Part shown: piece by piece, positions 10,725-21,857 of the stretch
How positions within the stretch are numbered: the first letter of the stretch is position 1
Layout of the letters: every line of letters begins with the position of its first letter
NCBI RefSeq assembly: GCF_019175385.1
Contig: NC_083346.1
Span: forward strand, 56,759,821 to 56,823,820
Direction of reading: 5' to 3'
Origin: Lycium barbarum
Taxonomy: Eukaryota; Streptophyta; Magnoliopsida; Solanales; Solanaceae
DNA length: 64,000 nucleotides
Notes under the pieces: model-generated
Told to the model about the DNA's origin: nothing
The model's input: the letters and a program-made list of their open reading frames with translations, nothing else
The model's database searches: none
Position numbers and translations under genes: made by a program

Positions 10725-11005
10725 GACCCAGTTGGTCGTAAAATAGAATACGACCCGTAAAGTGGTTTACGGACCGTAAACTGCTATCGTCTTTCAACAT
10801 TCCAAAACTTCAACTTTCTGCCAAATGTCTAAATGGTTAAATACGACTCAGAATACGGATCGTAAATCGAAATACGACCCGTAAACTGTGACCGTAAACC
10901 ACCATGACCTCCAGCAAACCTTTCTGGTTCTGTTAGGCTTAAATACGATCGTGAAAGATGGACCGTAAACCAGAATACGGCCCGTAAACTAGGTTTACGG
11001 CCACT
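10725..11005 (+). promoter_or_regulatory. TACGGACCGTAAA palindrome cassette in the LTR
   Basis: About ten variants of TACGRCCCGTAAA or its complement (TACGACCCGTAAA, TTTACGGACCGTAAAC, TACGGATCGTAAA, TACGGCCCGTAAAC, GACCGTAAACC) lie within 280 bases, immediately upstream of the likely TATA box. The same word set, inverted, occupies 52750-53030 in the related solo LTR. Confidence 0.65.
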
Positions 11006-12549
11006 GTGCACTTTCGATGACTGTTCACTTCAGATCAGATTTTGGGTTATTAAAAAGGGGACCAAGTTTATTATTTCATTTCATTTCACTTCTACATGAC
11101 ACCCCTTCTCTCTAAAACATCTCTCTACATAAATTCCATAATAATTCAAGGATATTTGGTGATCAACAACATAAACTAAGTGAATCAAGTATAAGAAAAC
11201 CCATTAAGGATCATACAAGTCAAGAAATCGCATTGGAGATAAACTAGGGTTTTGCTCAAGTGGAGTATTATCAACCAAGGCTTGTTCCTACGATATCTAA
11301 GGTAAGATTTATGATGTTTCTATGTTCTTTAAGGTATTTAAGAGTTGAAATACCTGGATTGTAGATAGGTATGGAAAAATGGGTCATGAATGTGGAATAG
11401 TGTCATTTCGAGAAATAGTTTGAATTGAGTTATGAGTCTTGATGTATTGTGATGTAAATGTGTTATAAATGATGAAGAGAAAATGAGATGAGCAATGTAC
11501 GTGAATGGACATAGTTGTGTGTTATAGCCATGGATATGAGTAATTGAAAGTAAATCTAGAAATGTGGATATTGTGTATGAATAATGAATATTGTTATGGT
11601 ATTGTGAATGCATTATTGACGTTTGGGAGTTGATATACACTACGGAGGAATGTCGTATAAATAAAGGAGAGGCTGTCCGATTTTCTCTAGTTTTGGTCAG
11701 ATATGCTAGCTATCGATTCTAATGATAGTATGACTTTAATGAAGGTAGAAACACTAGCATTGGAGGTGAACGCGCAAGTGTAAAATAGTGAACGAAAAAG
11801 GTATGTAAGGCTAACCTTTCTTTCATAAGGCATGGTTCTTTGGCCAAATACCTAACTCTTCTATGAGACTATGATGTCCTTCAAATGACTTGATCTCCCG
11901 AGCTAGTAAGCTCATGATTCTTGATACGCCACGATTGTACTAAATCCCTCGTATGACGAATAATCCGATAAAGATAAATGTGATGAATGACGATGATAGT
12001 ATAATGATGTTGGTGACGATGATGATAATGATGTAAATAGTAAAGATACTTATGAGCTATTATGTATATGTGTCTATGTATGACTATTATGGAACCCCGA
12101 GGTTATGAGGCCGGGTAAGATATGTAAATAAGTATGTATATGATTATGTAGCGCGCGCACACCTCTGCAGATGGTACGGATAACCCTGACGCCTTGGAAG
12201 GGCCAGGTAGATGTAACCCTGAAGCCTTGGTAGGGCCAGGTATGAGTAACCTTGAGCCTTGGTTGGCCAAGTATGTATGAAACACCGATCCTGCATGGTC
12301 GGGTATGCTATATAAATGATATGTATATGATATGATTATGTATATGATATGGTTACGAGTATGAATACGTATATGATACGATATGAATGTGAATAGAGGT
12401 ATGTATATGAATACGAGTACAAATACGGAACGGAAAGATCCTATGCACGGCAAGTAAGTGCCTATGACGATAATATTACAATCTCCCATCTTGTGCTATT
12501 TCTCATGTTGCTTATTATGCTTTTATATTGATATGGATCATGCTTTACC

Positions 12550-12616
12550 TACTCATTACATTCTTCGTACTGACGTCCTTTTGTTTGTGGACGCTGCGTC
12601 ATGCCCGTAGGTGCAC
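12550..12616 (+). promoter_or_regulatory. Conserved TACTGACGTCC block in Tekay LTRs
   Basis: The block reads ACTCATTACATTCTTCGTAC then TGACGTCC, a short T-rich gap, GGACGCTGCGTCATGCCCG and TAGGT. Equivalent blocks lie at 27136-27206, 31599-31668 and 50300-50373 on the plus strand and at 518-592, 27812-27884, 50948-51022 and 62111-62180 on the minus strand. It contains TGACGTC, a core that plant bZIP factors can bind. Its position about 400-450 bases from the LTR end could also fit the R region and polyadenylation zone. Confidence 0.7.
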
Positions 12617-13020
12617 AGGGAGATAGGCTCGATCCATAGCGGTATTCTCAGAGACTACCTAGCAGAGCTCTATTTCATTCGGAGCCATAGCTTTCGGGTA
12701 CTTATTCTTTTGTGTATATAATCACGGTTATAGCGGGGTCCTGTCCCGCTTATGTGATATGTTATACTCTTCTTAGAGGCTCGTAGACATGTGTATATGG
12801 TTAGAGACGTCTGGCCTTGTCGGCCCATGTACATTGACGTGGTATAGATGCCAACCATGATATGCAAGCATTGTCGTCCAATGGGACTAGCACGAATAAT
12901 GAGTATAAATGTATGTTTAATTATGTGGCTCACCTAGATGTAAGTATAAGTGTAAGCCAAGGGGTGCCCGGGTGGGCTAGCACCGGCCGCTCGTCGCGGC
13001 CCTCTAGACGGGTCGTGACA

Positions 13021-13611
13021 CAAACTATACTCACAAACTGACTTGTTACACTGCTCTAGCTTTTCAAAATTCGTAGCCATAGCAATTTTTTCCTCATCAG
13101 ACAAGAACCTTTCCATGAACGCCTCTTCAAATGCATCCCACGTTGGAGCTAAAACAGCGTCACCCCTCTCAGATTCCCACATCTCAAACCATACGTGAGC
13201 AACATCCTTCAACTGATAAGAAGCAAGACTTATAGCTTTGGAAACCTGGGCATCCATTGCCCTCAATGTCTTGAAGGTCTCATCTAAAAAGTGTTGGGGG
13301 TCATCCATCTCTCGTGACCCAAAGAACTCTGGTGACTTCCAGTCGAGGAATTGCTTAAGTATGCCTCCACCATGAGGTCCCATACCTCCATGCTGTTGCT
13401 GAGCAGCAACTAATGCAGTCAACATTTGAATTGTCATTTGCATAGTACCAATCCCAGGTACACCCGCAACAGGAATAGCAGGAGCAGGCGGTGCTGGACG
13501 TGGTGCTTGATTTCCAGCATCATTTCGATTACCAGCATTCGCGCTACCAAGATTTTGGTTAACTCCCGTGGGACGTCCTCGGTTACCATTTTTGGATCGC
13601 GTCAGAGCCAT
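13021..13611 (-). pseudogene. Tekay-type gag, N-terminal fragment
   Basis: This is the start of a retrotransposon capsid protein, which packages element RNA. The ATG is at 13611 (MALTRSKNGNRGRPTG), followed by an Asn/Pro/Ala-rich head and the retrotransposon gag domain (FLDWKSPEFFGS, DPQHFLDETFKTLRAMDA, ASYQLKDVAHVWFEMW, FMERFLSDEEK). The frame is intact for 197 codons up to 13021, where the LTR of another element breaks it; the frame reads on into LTR sequence by chance. The zinc knuckle and all of pol are missing. The first five bases after the break, CAAAC, would be one side of the target duplication; the other side is not in the window. Confidence 0.9.
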
Positions 13612-13838
13612 TTCTGCAAGGCACGAATTAATGAACGAATTAGAACGATCCTAAAAGGACTTTAAGCTCTATAGCACAATCTAGAATCAAGAAGAATAGG
13701 AAACACCTATGAATGTCTTAGGAGTTTCTCGGTCATGCAGGTGATCAGGCTGCACAAGAAAAACTCCACTAGACACAACTCCACAGATACCGACAACAAT
13801 CCTAGGATGTATTTAAGCCTAGGCTCTGATACCAAGCT
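13612..13838 (-). other. Leader with initiator-tRNA primer-binding site
   Basis: On the minus strand the LTR end at 13839 is followed by a 4-base gap and TGGTATCAGAGCC (13822-13834), a perfect match to the initiator-methionine tRNA complement used by Tekay elements. The rest is the gag leader; no gene is seen in it. Confidence 0.85.
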
Positions 13839-16023
13839 TGTCACGCCCCAAAACCCACCCTAGACGTGACCGGCATCTGCCGTCATGAACAACATCGGAA
13901 GAACCTCAACGACAGAATAATAACACTTGAACCCGCCAGGTTCAATATTCGCCTGCAACCGTTTATAAAATAAATGTAACAAATCATGAATATATGAATT
14001 AAATCAGCGAAAGTCTTTATAATTTAAATAATTCAATAAAAACATGATAGTGTGCCCGAAAGAGTTAAACGACAACTCTTCTTCTACCTACATTCGAATG
14101 TATACTAGGAGTTTCTAAGAATAAGGAATAAATGTCTAACCCATCGGGACGCAACCCAGAAACTAATATAAATAAATGGAATTAAATAAATAGAGTGTCC
14201 CACGAATGAATGTGTGGGCTCACCAAATCAGCATAACCGCAAGTCCTTCCTAAACGCCCGGAGTATCAAGAACCTGCTTTTCACCGTTACCTAAGATACC
14301 ATCAAAAACAACAATGGTATGCCTGAGTACTTCATACTCAGTGAGTGCCTTGAGGATAACAAGTAATATGAAAATAAAGTACAGTAATAGATAATGAAAT
14401 CAGTCCTGAAAATCATGTGAAACCAATGTAAGAATAGTTATTCAGTTTGTGTATCTCAATAAGAATTATCAAAATCGATTATAAGGCCTCTTGTCAAGGC
14501 ACAACTTCAAATATGCCTTTCAATTGATCATAATTAACAATAACAATTCCATGAGAAAATAAGAATATCCCACATGCCAATACAGGCCCAAGAATCAAGC
14601 ACATCGAAGGGGTGACCGTAGAGGTTCCCTTGTCACAGCGCACCACACTGGAATTTGAAATTCAGCGGTGGCTATCCTTCCTCCCGAATAGCTAGGCATA
14701 ATCACAACCCAGGTAGCGAACCCGGAAGTGGCCACTCTTCCTCCTGAATGGCTAGGCATTATCACACTAGGATCCATAGTGGCTACCCTTCCTCCCGAGT
14801 AGCTAGGCCAAACACAATAACAAAGTTCATAGCATAGAAGCCGATTCACAATTTGTCTCAAAGTATGGCACACCATCAATTAGAATTAAAGTTCATTATG
14901 CCATATCGTAAAGATAAATCATTTCACTGAATGTCTTGGAAACATTTACACTTATTTAACCAAGATGACAATGTCTTAGTTCAATATGAAAACATCATTA
15001 CCAACTGTTAGCCTTCAATTATGATCATCTCTTATAAAGGAAAACAATTATGATTTCATATACATATATAGAGTATGTTACAAACTAAGTTTAATGTGGG
15101 ATTGTCCCCTCACACACATTAATCACCATTTAGACATGAATTAGAGTTCAAGAGACATGAAATGGTTACTTTTCTTTTATTTCATTAAGGACCTTCAATG
15201 AAATTTATACTTCCAACAATAGTTTCAAAAAGTGATTTTCATTCAAAATAAGTTTTCAAAAGAGAGACATACCTCAATCCCGCTAAAAAGCTACTAAACG
15301 GAATTCCCAAGGTTCAACAATCACACTCTTAGACGAATTCCACACGCCCCTATCTTCTTCTTCTTGAGAATACAAGAAATTAGGGTTTTAGAGAGATGAT
15401 TTGCTATCAAGAGGGGATGGATATGAGTAGGAATGATCAATATTGAGTGAGAACTCACCTTAGGGTTAGAGATACTTTTCTAGGTTTCTTTTCCTCAGAA
15501 ATATTGATTTGAAACAAAGTGGGAAATAACACAACGAAGTAGGACTTAAAGAAAATTTAGAACCAGAAAATATTCCTCGCTCCGTGTTGAGTCCGCGTCA
15601 CGGGTTCTGCACCTGATCATTTTTTTTTGGTCTACAGCCGAATTTTTCCATGCTGGGTCCGCAACGCGCGTCCAACACATTTTTCCGACAATCGATATTC
15701 GCTCAGTAAAATGATCATAAATCCCTGTACCTAGATCCGTTTGAGCCCCACTTTATATGGTTGGAAAGGTATTTCAGAGGCCTACAATTTCATTTTATAA
15801 GTTTTCTCAAATTACCAACGCAAATACCCTAAAAATTTCCATAAGTGCAGACTGTCTCAGATTTAGAAAAATTTAGAAGGCCTTAAGAATTTCACTTTTT
15901 GGTTTGACTTCAAAACGACTGTTTATCACCCGAATTCATCCCGAATGGATTCATATGGCTAAAATATCAATTAATATTGGTCATCACACATTCACACCTT
16001 ACTCGGATTTACGGGATGTTACA
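13839..16023 (-). mobile_element. 5' LTR of a minus-strand Tekay element, complete
   Basis: A 2185-bp LTR. On the minus strand it runs from TGTAACATCCCG (16023) to the TGACA end at 13839, with the primer-binding site next to it. It has a block of degenerate repeats around GGCTA.CCTTCCTCCCGA.TAGCTAGGC (14655-14805) and a GC-rich cluster with ACGCGCGTTGCGGACC-like and CGTGACGCGGACTC-like words (15570-15690). Its U3 end (16023 down to about 15760) is clearly related to that of the LTR at 21291-23616. Confidence 0.9.
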
Positions 16024-16125
16024 GAAAGAAAGGGACTCGATTACTCTCTTTGTTGTCCAGGCTTGGGCTGCCAAGGCCCAATGACTTGAAGTAGTATATC
16101 TATGTGTATATATGTGGTAGGCATG

Positions 16126-16165
<40 letters not shown>

Positions 16166-16602
16166 GTGTGTGTGTGTGTATGATAAGTCCAATAGATTGA
16201 AACTAACCGGGTCCCTCTTCTCTTTTCTCCCTCCACTACATGGGCCACTTGGGCCGAGTCGAGCCAACCTGTTGGGCCAAGGCACAACAGGAAAATCTTT
16301 CGCATCATCGAGTCCGAGAAGAAAAAGGGGAAGCTAACATATGTATTAAACGCGTAGAAGGCCCAGCCATGGATGAAAATGGCCAACTATGGGCTTGGTA
16401 TGCCCCTAGCCTTCCCTTTCCTTTTTAAATTAGTTATTTTTGTTTTCCTTTTATTTTGTAAAGTTGTTGCATTCATACTTGTAAGAATTTGTAGAACTCT
16501 ATTATAGGGGAATCTTTATGATTATGAACTAGCCGTCTCAGAAAAACGGTTCCTACACCGTTTAGTTCGACTTTAAGTCCCTAAAAATAATTTTCAAAAC
16601 TA
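16024..16602. other. Unassigned transposon-like sequence with microsatellite
   Basis: No gene is recognised. The stretch holds a (TA)n tract at 16127-16162 followed by a (TG)n tract at 16165-16179. Frames through these give repetitive Tyr-Ile peptides and are not genes. GGGCC-rich phrases (about 16240-16400) suggest remnant LTR sequence, but I cannot name the family. The sequence resumes after the solo LTR at 19558. Confidence 0.5.
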
Positions 16603-19557
16603 TATAATGACCCGTTTGGTCGTTATTGTATTGTTATCATTTTTCCCCCGTTGACTCATCCCAGAGCCTTGTTAGTATTATTTTGATCTGCGGGAACCAG
16701 TGGCATAGTTCCCTAGGCATCGTTTTGGGTTTTTTAATGACTTTTAAAAAATTTGGTCTTAAAGCGAAAACCATTTGACTCGAAGTTGACTTTTGGATAA
16801 ACGTGCCCGTAATCGAATTCCAATAGTTCCATTAGGTCCGGAGGGAGATTTATCACTTAGTGGTGTCATTGGTTTGGTTTCCGAAAGGTACGGGTGTGAT
16901 TTAGGTCATTGGTTGAGAAACTGGTTAAGTTAGAATTGGAGTTGACCACGGTCAATATCGGGTCAAGATAAACCCATGTTGTTGTTGTAAAAGTTCCAAT
17001 AAGTTTGTATGACGATTTTGGACATGTCCACAAAGTTTGGTTAGTTTCCGATGATTTTTGGATAAAGTTGGGTTGTGTGGTGATTGTTTTTAGTTTCGAC
17101 GTCGATTTGAGCATAAAAGGTATCATATTAAGCAAACGACCTTTGATTCGTGTTTCAACTAAAACATTATATCCGTATCGTAATTTCGGAACCATAGCAA
17201 CTGAAATCATCAAGTTTCAACATCATATGAGGGAATTATGGTCATTTTACTAAGAATTGGGTTGCCACATTTGTCAGATTAATTACGAAATTGCCACTGA
17301 ATTCGTATTTAAAAATATGCACTTTTCCAAATATTGAAACCACCATATATCATTCATTATAAGGTCAAATGGAGTGATTCAAAATCCTAAATTGAAGGAA
17401 ATTTCTCAAGGAATCCATTGTAGGAATCAAAAGCATGTTTTCGAATAGTTTGGAACCAAAAACGAGGCAAAAAGCTGGGCATTTTTGCAAATTAATATTG
17501 TTTGGGTTTCTCTCATCTTGAAAGCTTGGGCTTGGGAGAATTCAAGGATGTTCTTCAAGTTTCTTCCATGGGGTAAGGTCTAAACCATAATCTAAGCATT
17601 TCCCTTTGATTCATTCCCTTGATTTAAGCTTTAATCCATGATTTATAAAATAGGAAATTGGAGTTTTCCATGAAAGAAGGTTTACTGGGTCTTTGTTGAG
17701 AAGTTCCTAAAATTGGTTACACCCCCTAAGTTGCTTTAAATGATGAAATTGATTGGGTTAATGCTAGATTATGATGTATATAAGGTTGTTAATCATATAC
17801 CTTCAATTATTAGTGTTGAATTCTTGAATTAAGAGTTAGGGTTTATATCCAAAATTGGGGGTTTTGCTTGGATTTCGAAATTGGATGAATCCTTGAGTTA
17901 ATTTAGCAATTAGTTGATGGGTTTTGATCATCTAGTGTTTAATTGGATAATTTACCCCCGAATTTCTCGTTTTGACCTTGTGGGCCCCATTTCCCTAAAT
18001 TCTAGGGTTGGTTTTTTATACTAATTTGAATGATAGCAATATAGGTATCGATCTTCATGATTTCTTATCTAGATTTTGAATATGCCTAGACTTTCTTGAT
18101 CTTGAAGCTCAACGGAAAGGGAAGGCTAAGGAGTAATTGTTGGTGTTATTGTTGTTCGGCCATCCAGGTATGTTATTGCTTACCCTTGGTGAGACTTCGC
18201 TTAGCAAAGCATATATTTAGATGATATTGTCAGGGAAAGCATGTAAACCTTCGGGTATGAAGTTGGGTTGGATCTTGTCTTAGGTTGGGCCCTGTTGTAT
18301 GATTGGGGCTAGACACCCCGTTGTGTTGTGACTTGATTGCTCTATTGTTATTTGGCTTGATGCAGCGCGCTAATAGTATATATTGGAGACTATTGATATA
18401 TCTTATTCATGATATTGTGGTACCTCACTTGTTGATGGTAATACGAGGATAGTATCCTATATGACTTGTGTAGTCTTTCATGATATGGTTGGCATACCCA
18501 TGCTTGGTACTTGCGATATTGATCCGATTATTAAAGTTCACTTATACATTGTATGCATTCTCATCCTTCATGATATACTGTTAATACATTGATGATACTT
18601 GAGGAAACGATGTGATAAGCTGGGCTCAATTTGCATGAGAGTGACGTGAGAGTTCGATATCCGATAGTAGTCCCGGAATCGTGGATTGAGTGAAGAGTGA
18701 TGTGAGATCCCATATCGGATGGTTGTCCCAGAATCGTGGATTGAGTGATATGGTTGCCGAGGTTTGTGCCGAAATCGTGAGGTACATGTACTTCGCGGGT
18801 CCCTTATGGGTTGTGCTACCGAGATGTCGATACTTCCGTCTGAAGTACATGTGTGCACAGCATTGCATTGCATTTTAATTCATACATCATTGCATTGCAT
18901 TGTATTATGGCTGATATTGTGATAATCTGGTGATTTAGTTGTGTTGTTTAGTTTCGGATTGGATATATTGAGACTTGGCCTACTTGGGTTTAGATGGTTC
19001 AACCTAGGTGATGACGTGTACTTGGTTCTGGCTGTTGTTTGGCTTATACTTGTTGATTTATTTGCTTATCTTACTTTATTGTCTGAATTACGTTAGCTAT
19101 ACATAGTCGGTCTATGATACCTACCAGTACTGTGATTTTGTACTAACCTGCACTTGCTGCATTCTTTTATGAATGCAGAATTCCAGGTAGAATTTACTTT
19201 TGTTTCTCGTGGCTGATAGTCGCTCTGAGATTCGCTTAGAGTCTACAGGGTTAGCACGAGACGTTCACTGCCTTGAGGATTCTTCTTTATTTATGTCTTA
19301 TTTTTTATTCCAAGACATACTCAGACTTGATGTATTATTGATATTCAGAGTTGTAGATATTAGTTAGATGCTCTTGTATGGATTAGACCAGACTCTAGGG
19401 TGTATTTTCCTTACTTCCGCATAATTTTTTCTATATTATCATCATCAGATTTACGTGATTTTATCTCTTCCGCTCGTTTAATTATTTGTCTATGCTTTTA
19501 CTGTTGTTGGGTTGAGGGTTCACCGCCCCCGCGATTTAGCCAAATTGGGTCGTGACA
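16603..19557 (+). mobile_element. Solo LTR of a Tekay-type element
   Basis: A 2955-bp LTR-like unit, from TATAATGACCCGTTTGGTC to AATTGGGTCGTGACA, without polypurine tract or primer-binding site at either side. The usual first bases TG appear as TA. Flanking bases are AACTA (16598-16602) and AACTC (19558-19562), a 5-bp target duplication with one mismatch. It is related to the minus-strand LTR at 53494-55860 (compare GGTCTATGATACCTACCAGTAC near 19110 with the complement at 48187-53510). A solo LTR arises when the two LTRs of an element recombine. Confidence 0.8.
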
Positions 19558-20157
19558 AACTCGAACTTAGTGTAGTAGTTTCTCTCAAACTAAATGACAA
19601 GCTAATTAAACTTTCTTGACACAAGTTAAAAGGATAAGAAAAGGCAAATTTTGATAACACTACATTATTTAGAAAAAGGCCAAAATCAAACCCAAAGGAT
19701 ATTTTCTTTTATGAACGCAAAACTAGTCCTTTTTTCTGAATCCAAATAAATGAATAAAACGTTTTGGGCCAAGTCCCAAATAACAAGAGAATCTAAAAGT
19801 TTTTGGGCCAACAGCCCACTGATCCTTCTTTCAGAAAAATGATTGAGACGAAAACAGGCTAGGCCCAACTGATTTCAAAAAAAGGCAGAATCTGGGCTGA
19901 GCGCAAAAAATTAGAAATCCTTGTTTTATAAATTGTGTTACTCTTAAAAGCCCAACGTTATAACAAAGTTTTATACATTCATCCATGGAATCCAGATAAC
20001 AAAAACAAGTCTGTTACTAAACTAAGTATTTGTGAATACTAAAATGTTCGTATCGAGTTTTAAAATAAGACGTTCTAAACGTATTAAATGAATTGACCCG
20101 AAGCCAAGTACGAGATTAAGCATGAACAGTATTATACTCACTCATTCATAAACCAAA
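19558..20157. other. No gene seen; flank of solo LTR and TRIM array
   Basis: This is AT-rich sequence with recurring GGCC/GGGCC words (TTTTGGGCCAAGTCCC, TTTTGGGCCAACAGCCC, AGGCCCAACTG). No open frame of interest and no recognisable element ends are present. It is probably the continuation of the sequence at 16024-16602. Confidence 0.4.
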
Positions 20158-21290
20158 TGTAACAGCCCAGGCCACCGCTTGTATAAATTGTCCACTTTGG
20201 GGCCTTCGCCCCTCACGGTTTTAAAACGCGTCTACAAGGGAGAAGTATCCAAGCACTCTTCGTTCTCCTCCCCAACCGATGTGGGATTTGCCTAAACCAA
20301 TGTGGGATTTGCCTAAGGCAAGCCTTACACTCACCTCCCCTTGGGACTCAGCATCCTCGCTGAGGTTTGCCCCACCACTGGCCCGACACCGGCTCTGATA
20401 CCAACTGTAACAGCCCAGGCCACCGCTTGTAGAAATTGTCCGCTTTGGGACCTTCGCCCCTCACGGTTTAAAACGCGTCTACAAGGGAGAGGTATCCAAG
20501 CACTTATAAAGCACTCTTCGTTCTCCTCCCCAACCGATGTGGGATTCGCCTAAACCAATGTGGGATTCGCCGGCAAGCCTTACACTACTGTAACAGCCCA
20601 GGCCACCGCTTGTAGAAATTGTCCGCTTTGGGGCCTTCGCCCCTCACGGTTTTAAAACGCGTCTACAAGGGAGAGGTATCCAAGCACTTATAAAGCACTC
20701 TTCGTTCTACTCCCAATCGATGTGAGATTCGCCTAAACCAATATGGGATTCGCCTAAGGTAAGCCTTACACTCACCTCCCCTTGGGACTCAGCGTCCTCG
20801 CTGAGGTTTTCCCCACCACTGGCTCGGCACCTGGCTCGGATACCAACTGTAACAGCCCAAGCCACCGCTTGTAGAAATTGTCCGATTTGGGGCCTTCGCC
20901 CCTCACGGTTTTAAAACGCGTCTACAAGGGAGAGGTATCCAAGCACTTATAAAGCACTCTTTATTCTCCTCCCCAACCGATGTGGGATTCACCTAAACAA
21001 ATGTGGGATTCGCCTAAGGCAAGCCTTACACTCACCTCCCCTTGGGACTCAGCGTCCTCGCTGAGGTTTGTCCCACCACTGGGTTTGCCCCACCACCGGC
21101 CCGGCACCGGCTCTGATACCAACTGTAACAGCCCAGGCCACCGCTAGTAGAAATTTTCCGCTTTGGGGCCTTCGCCCCTCACATTTTTAAAACGCGTCTA
21201 GAAGGGAGAGGTATCCAAGCACTTATAAAGCACTCTTCGTTCTCCTCCCCAACCGATGTGGGATTCACCTAAACTAATGTGGGATTCGCA
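20158..21290 (-). mobile_element. Tandem TRIM array (five LTR units)
   Basis: TRIMs are tiny non-autonomous LTR retrotransposons. On the minus strand each LTR of about 180 bp runs TGTAAGGCTTGCC...TGTTACA, contains TTTATAAG as a TATA box, and is followed by GT and TGGTATCAGAGCC, a perfect initiator-tRNA primer-binding site. LTR copies lie at 20158-20329, 20406-20584, 20589-20770, 20848-21030 and 21124-21290 (the last cut short). Internal domains of about 76-93 bp (20330-20405, 20771-20847, 21031-21123) separate them. Between copies two and three only CTAC remains. There is no coding capacity; movement would need enzymes from other elements. Confidence 0.88.
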
Positions 21291-21816
21291 TGGCTTGCTG
21301 AATCATCATGAGGCAAAACATGAGCGGAATTTAACGTGAATGCATGATGAGCCTTTATAAAATGTAATAAGTCATAATACTTAATCAAAATACTTGTTTA
21401 AACATGAGTGCGGAAATAACATGAATGAGCCAAAATGGCTATACGACTCCGAAAGTGTGACATGACATAACTGACTTGTCTAGTCTATGAAACCTCTAAC
21501 ATAAGTATGAACATGGAAAACATACTTGCTGGGACAAGGCCCCCAACATATCTTAGATGCATAGCTAATCATAAAATAAAGAGTTGACTAAACCCCGAAT
21601 AAGATGGAGCTCACCAATAAGCTGATACGAATGTTGTCCTACTGAGCAAATGCATCATCCTGTAAATTAGTACCTGCATCGTGAAATGCAGGCCCCCGGG
21701 CAATGAAAGGGGACGTCAGCATATTGAATGTACTGGTATGTAAAGCAACTGAAAGAAATAACATATGACATGGAATAACATGATAAGAACTGAAACTGAA
21801 AACCTGGACATGAGCA

Positions 21817-21857
<41 letters not shown>

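Larger units (their letters stand above)
10591..13020 (+). mobile_element. 3' LTR of the plus-strand Tekay element, complete
   Basis: A 2430-bp LTR, TGTTACACCTCG...GGGTCGTGACA, preceded by a polypurine tract and ending inside the gag frame of another element. In order it holds a cluster of TACGGACCGTAAA words (10725-11005), a TATA-like ATTAAAAAGG (about 11049), a C/T-rich leader, a downstream block of degenerate short repeats (about 12110-12300) and the conserved TACTGACGTCC...GACGCTGCG block (12550-12616). Its last 1.7 kb forms an inverted repeat with 76-1812. Confidence 0.93.

Noticed and set aside
11338..12933. Minus-strand frames in the Tekay LTR
   Set aside because: Matching frames appear in the inverted copy at 229-1793 only because the DNA is duplicated; the peptides are low-complexity and have no family likeness.
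13822..13834. tRNA gene fragment
   Set aside because: TGGTATCAGAGCC is only the complement of a tRNA 3' end next to an LTR; there is no cloverleaf.
16100..16386. Small genes across the (TA)n/(TG)n microsatellite
   Set aside because: The frames on both strands are runs of Tyr-Ile or Tyr-Val from simple repeats, with no coding character.
20158..21290. CRISPR-like or satellite-like repeat array
   Set aside because: Regularly spaced repeats, but each unit has LTR ends and a tRNA primer-binding site and the genome is a plant; it is a TRIM multimer.
20158..21290. Cassandra-type TRIM with 5S rRNA in the LTR
   Set aside because: I looked for 5S gene promoter wording in the LTR units and did not see it.
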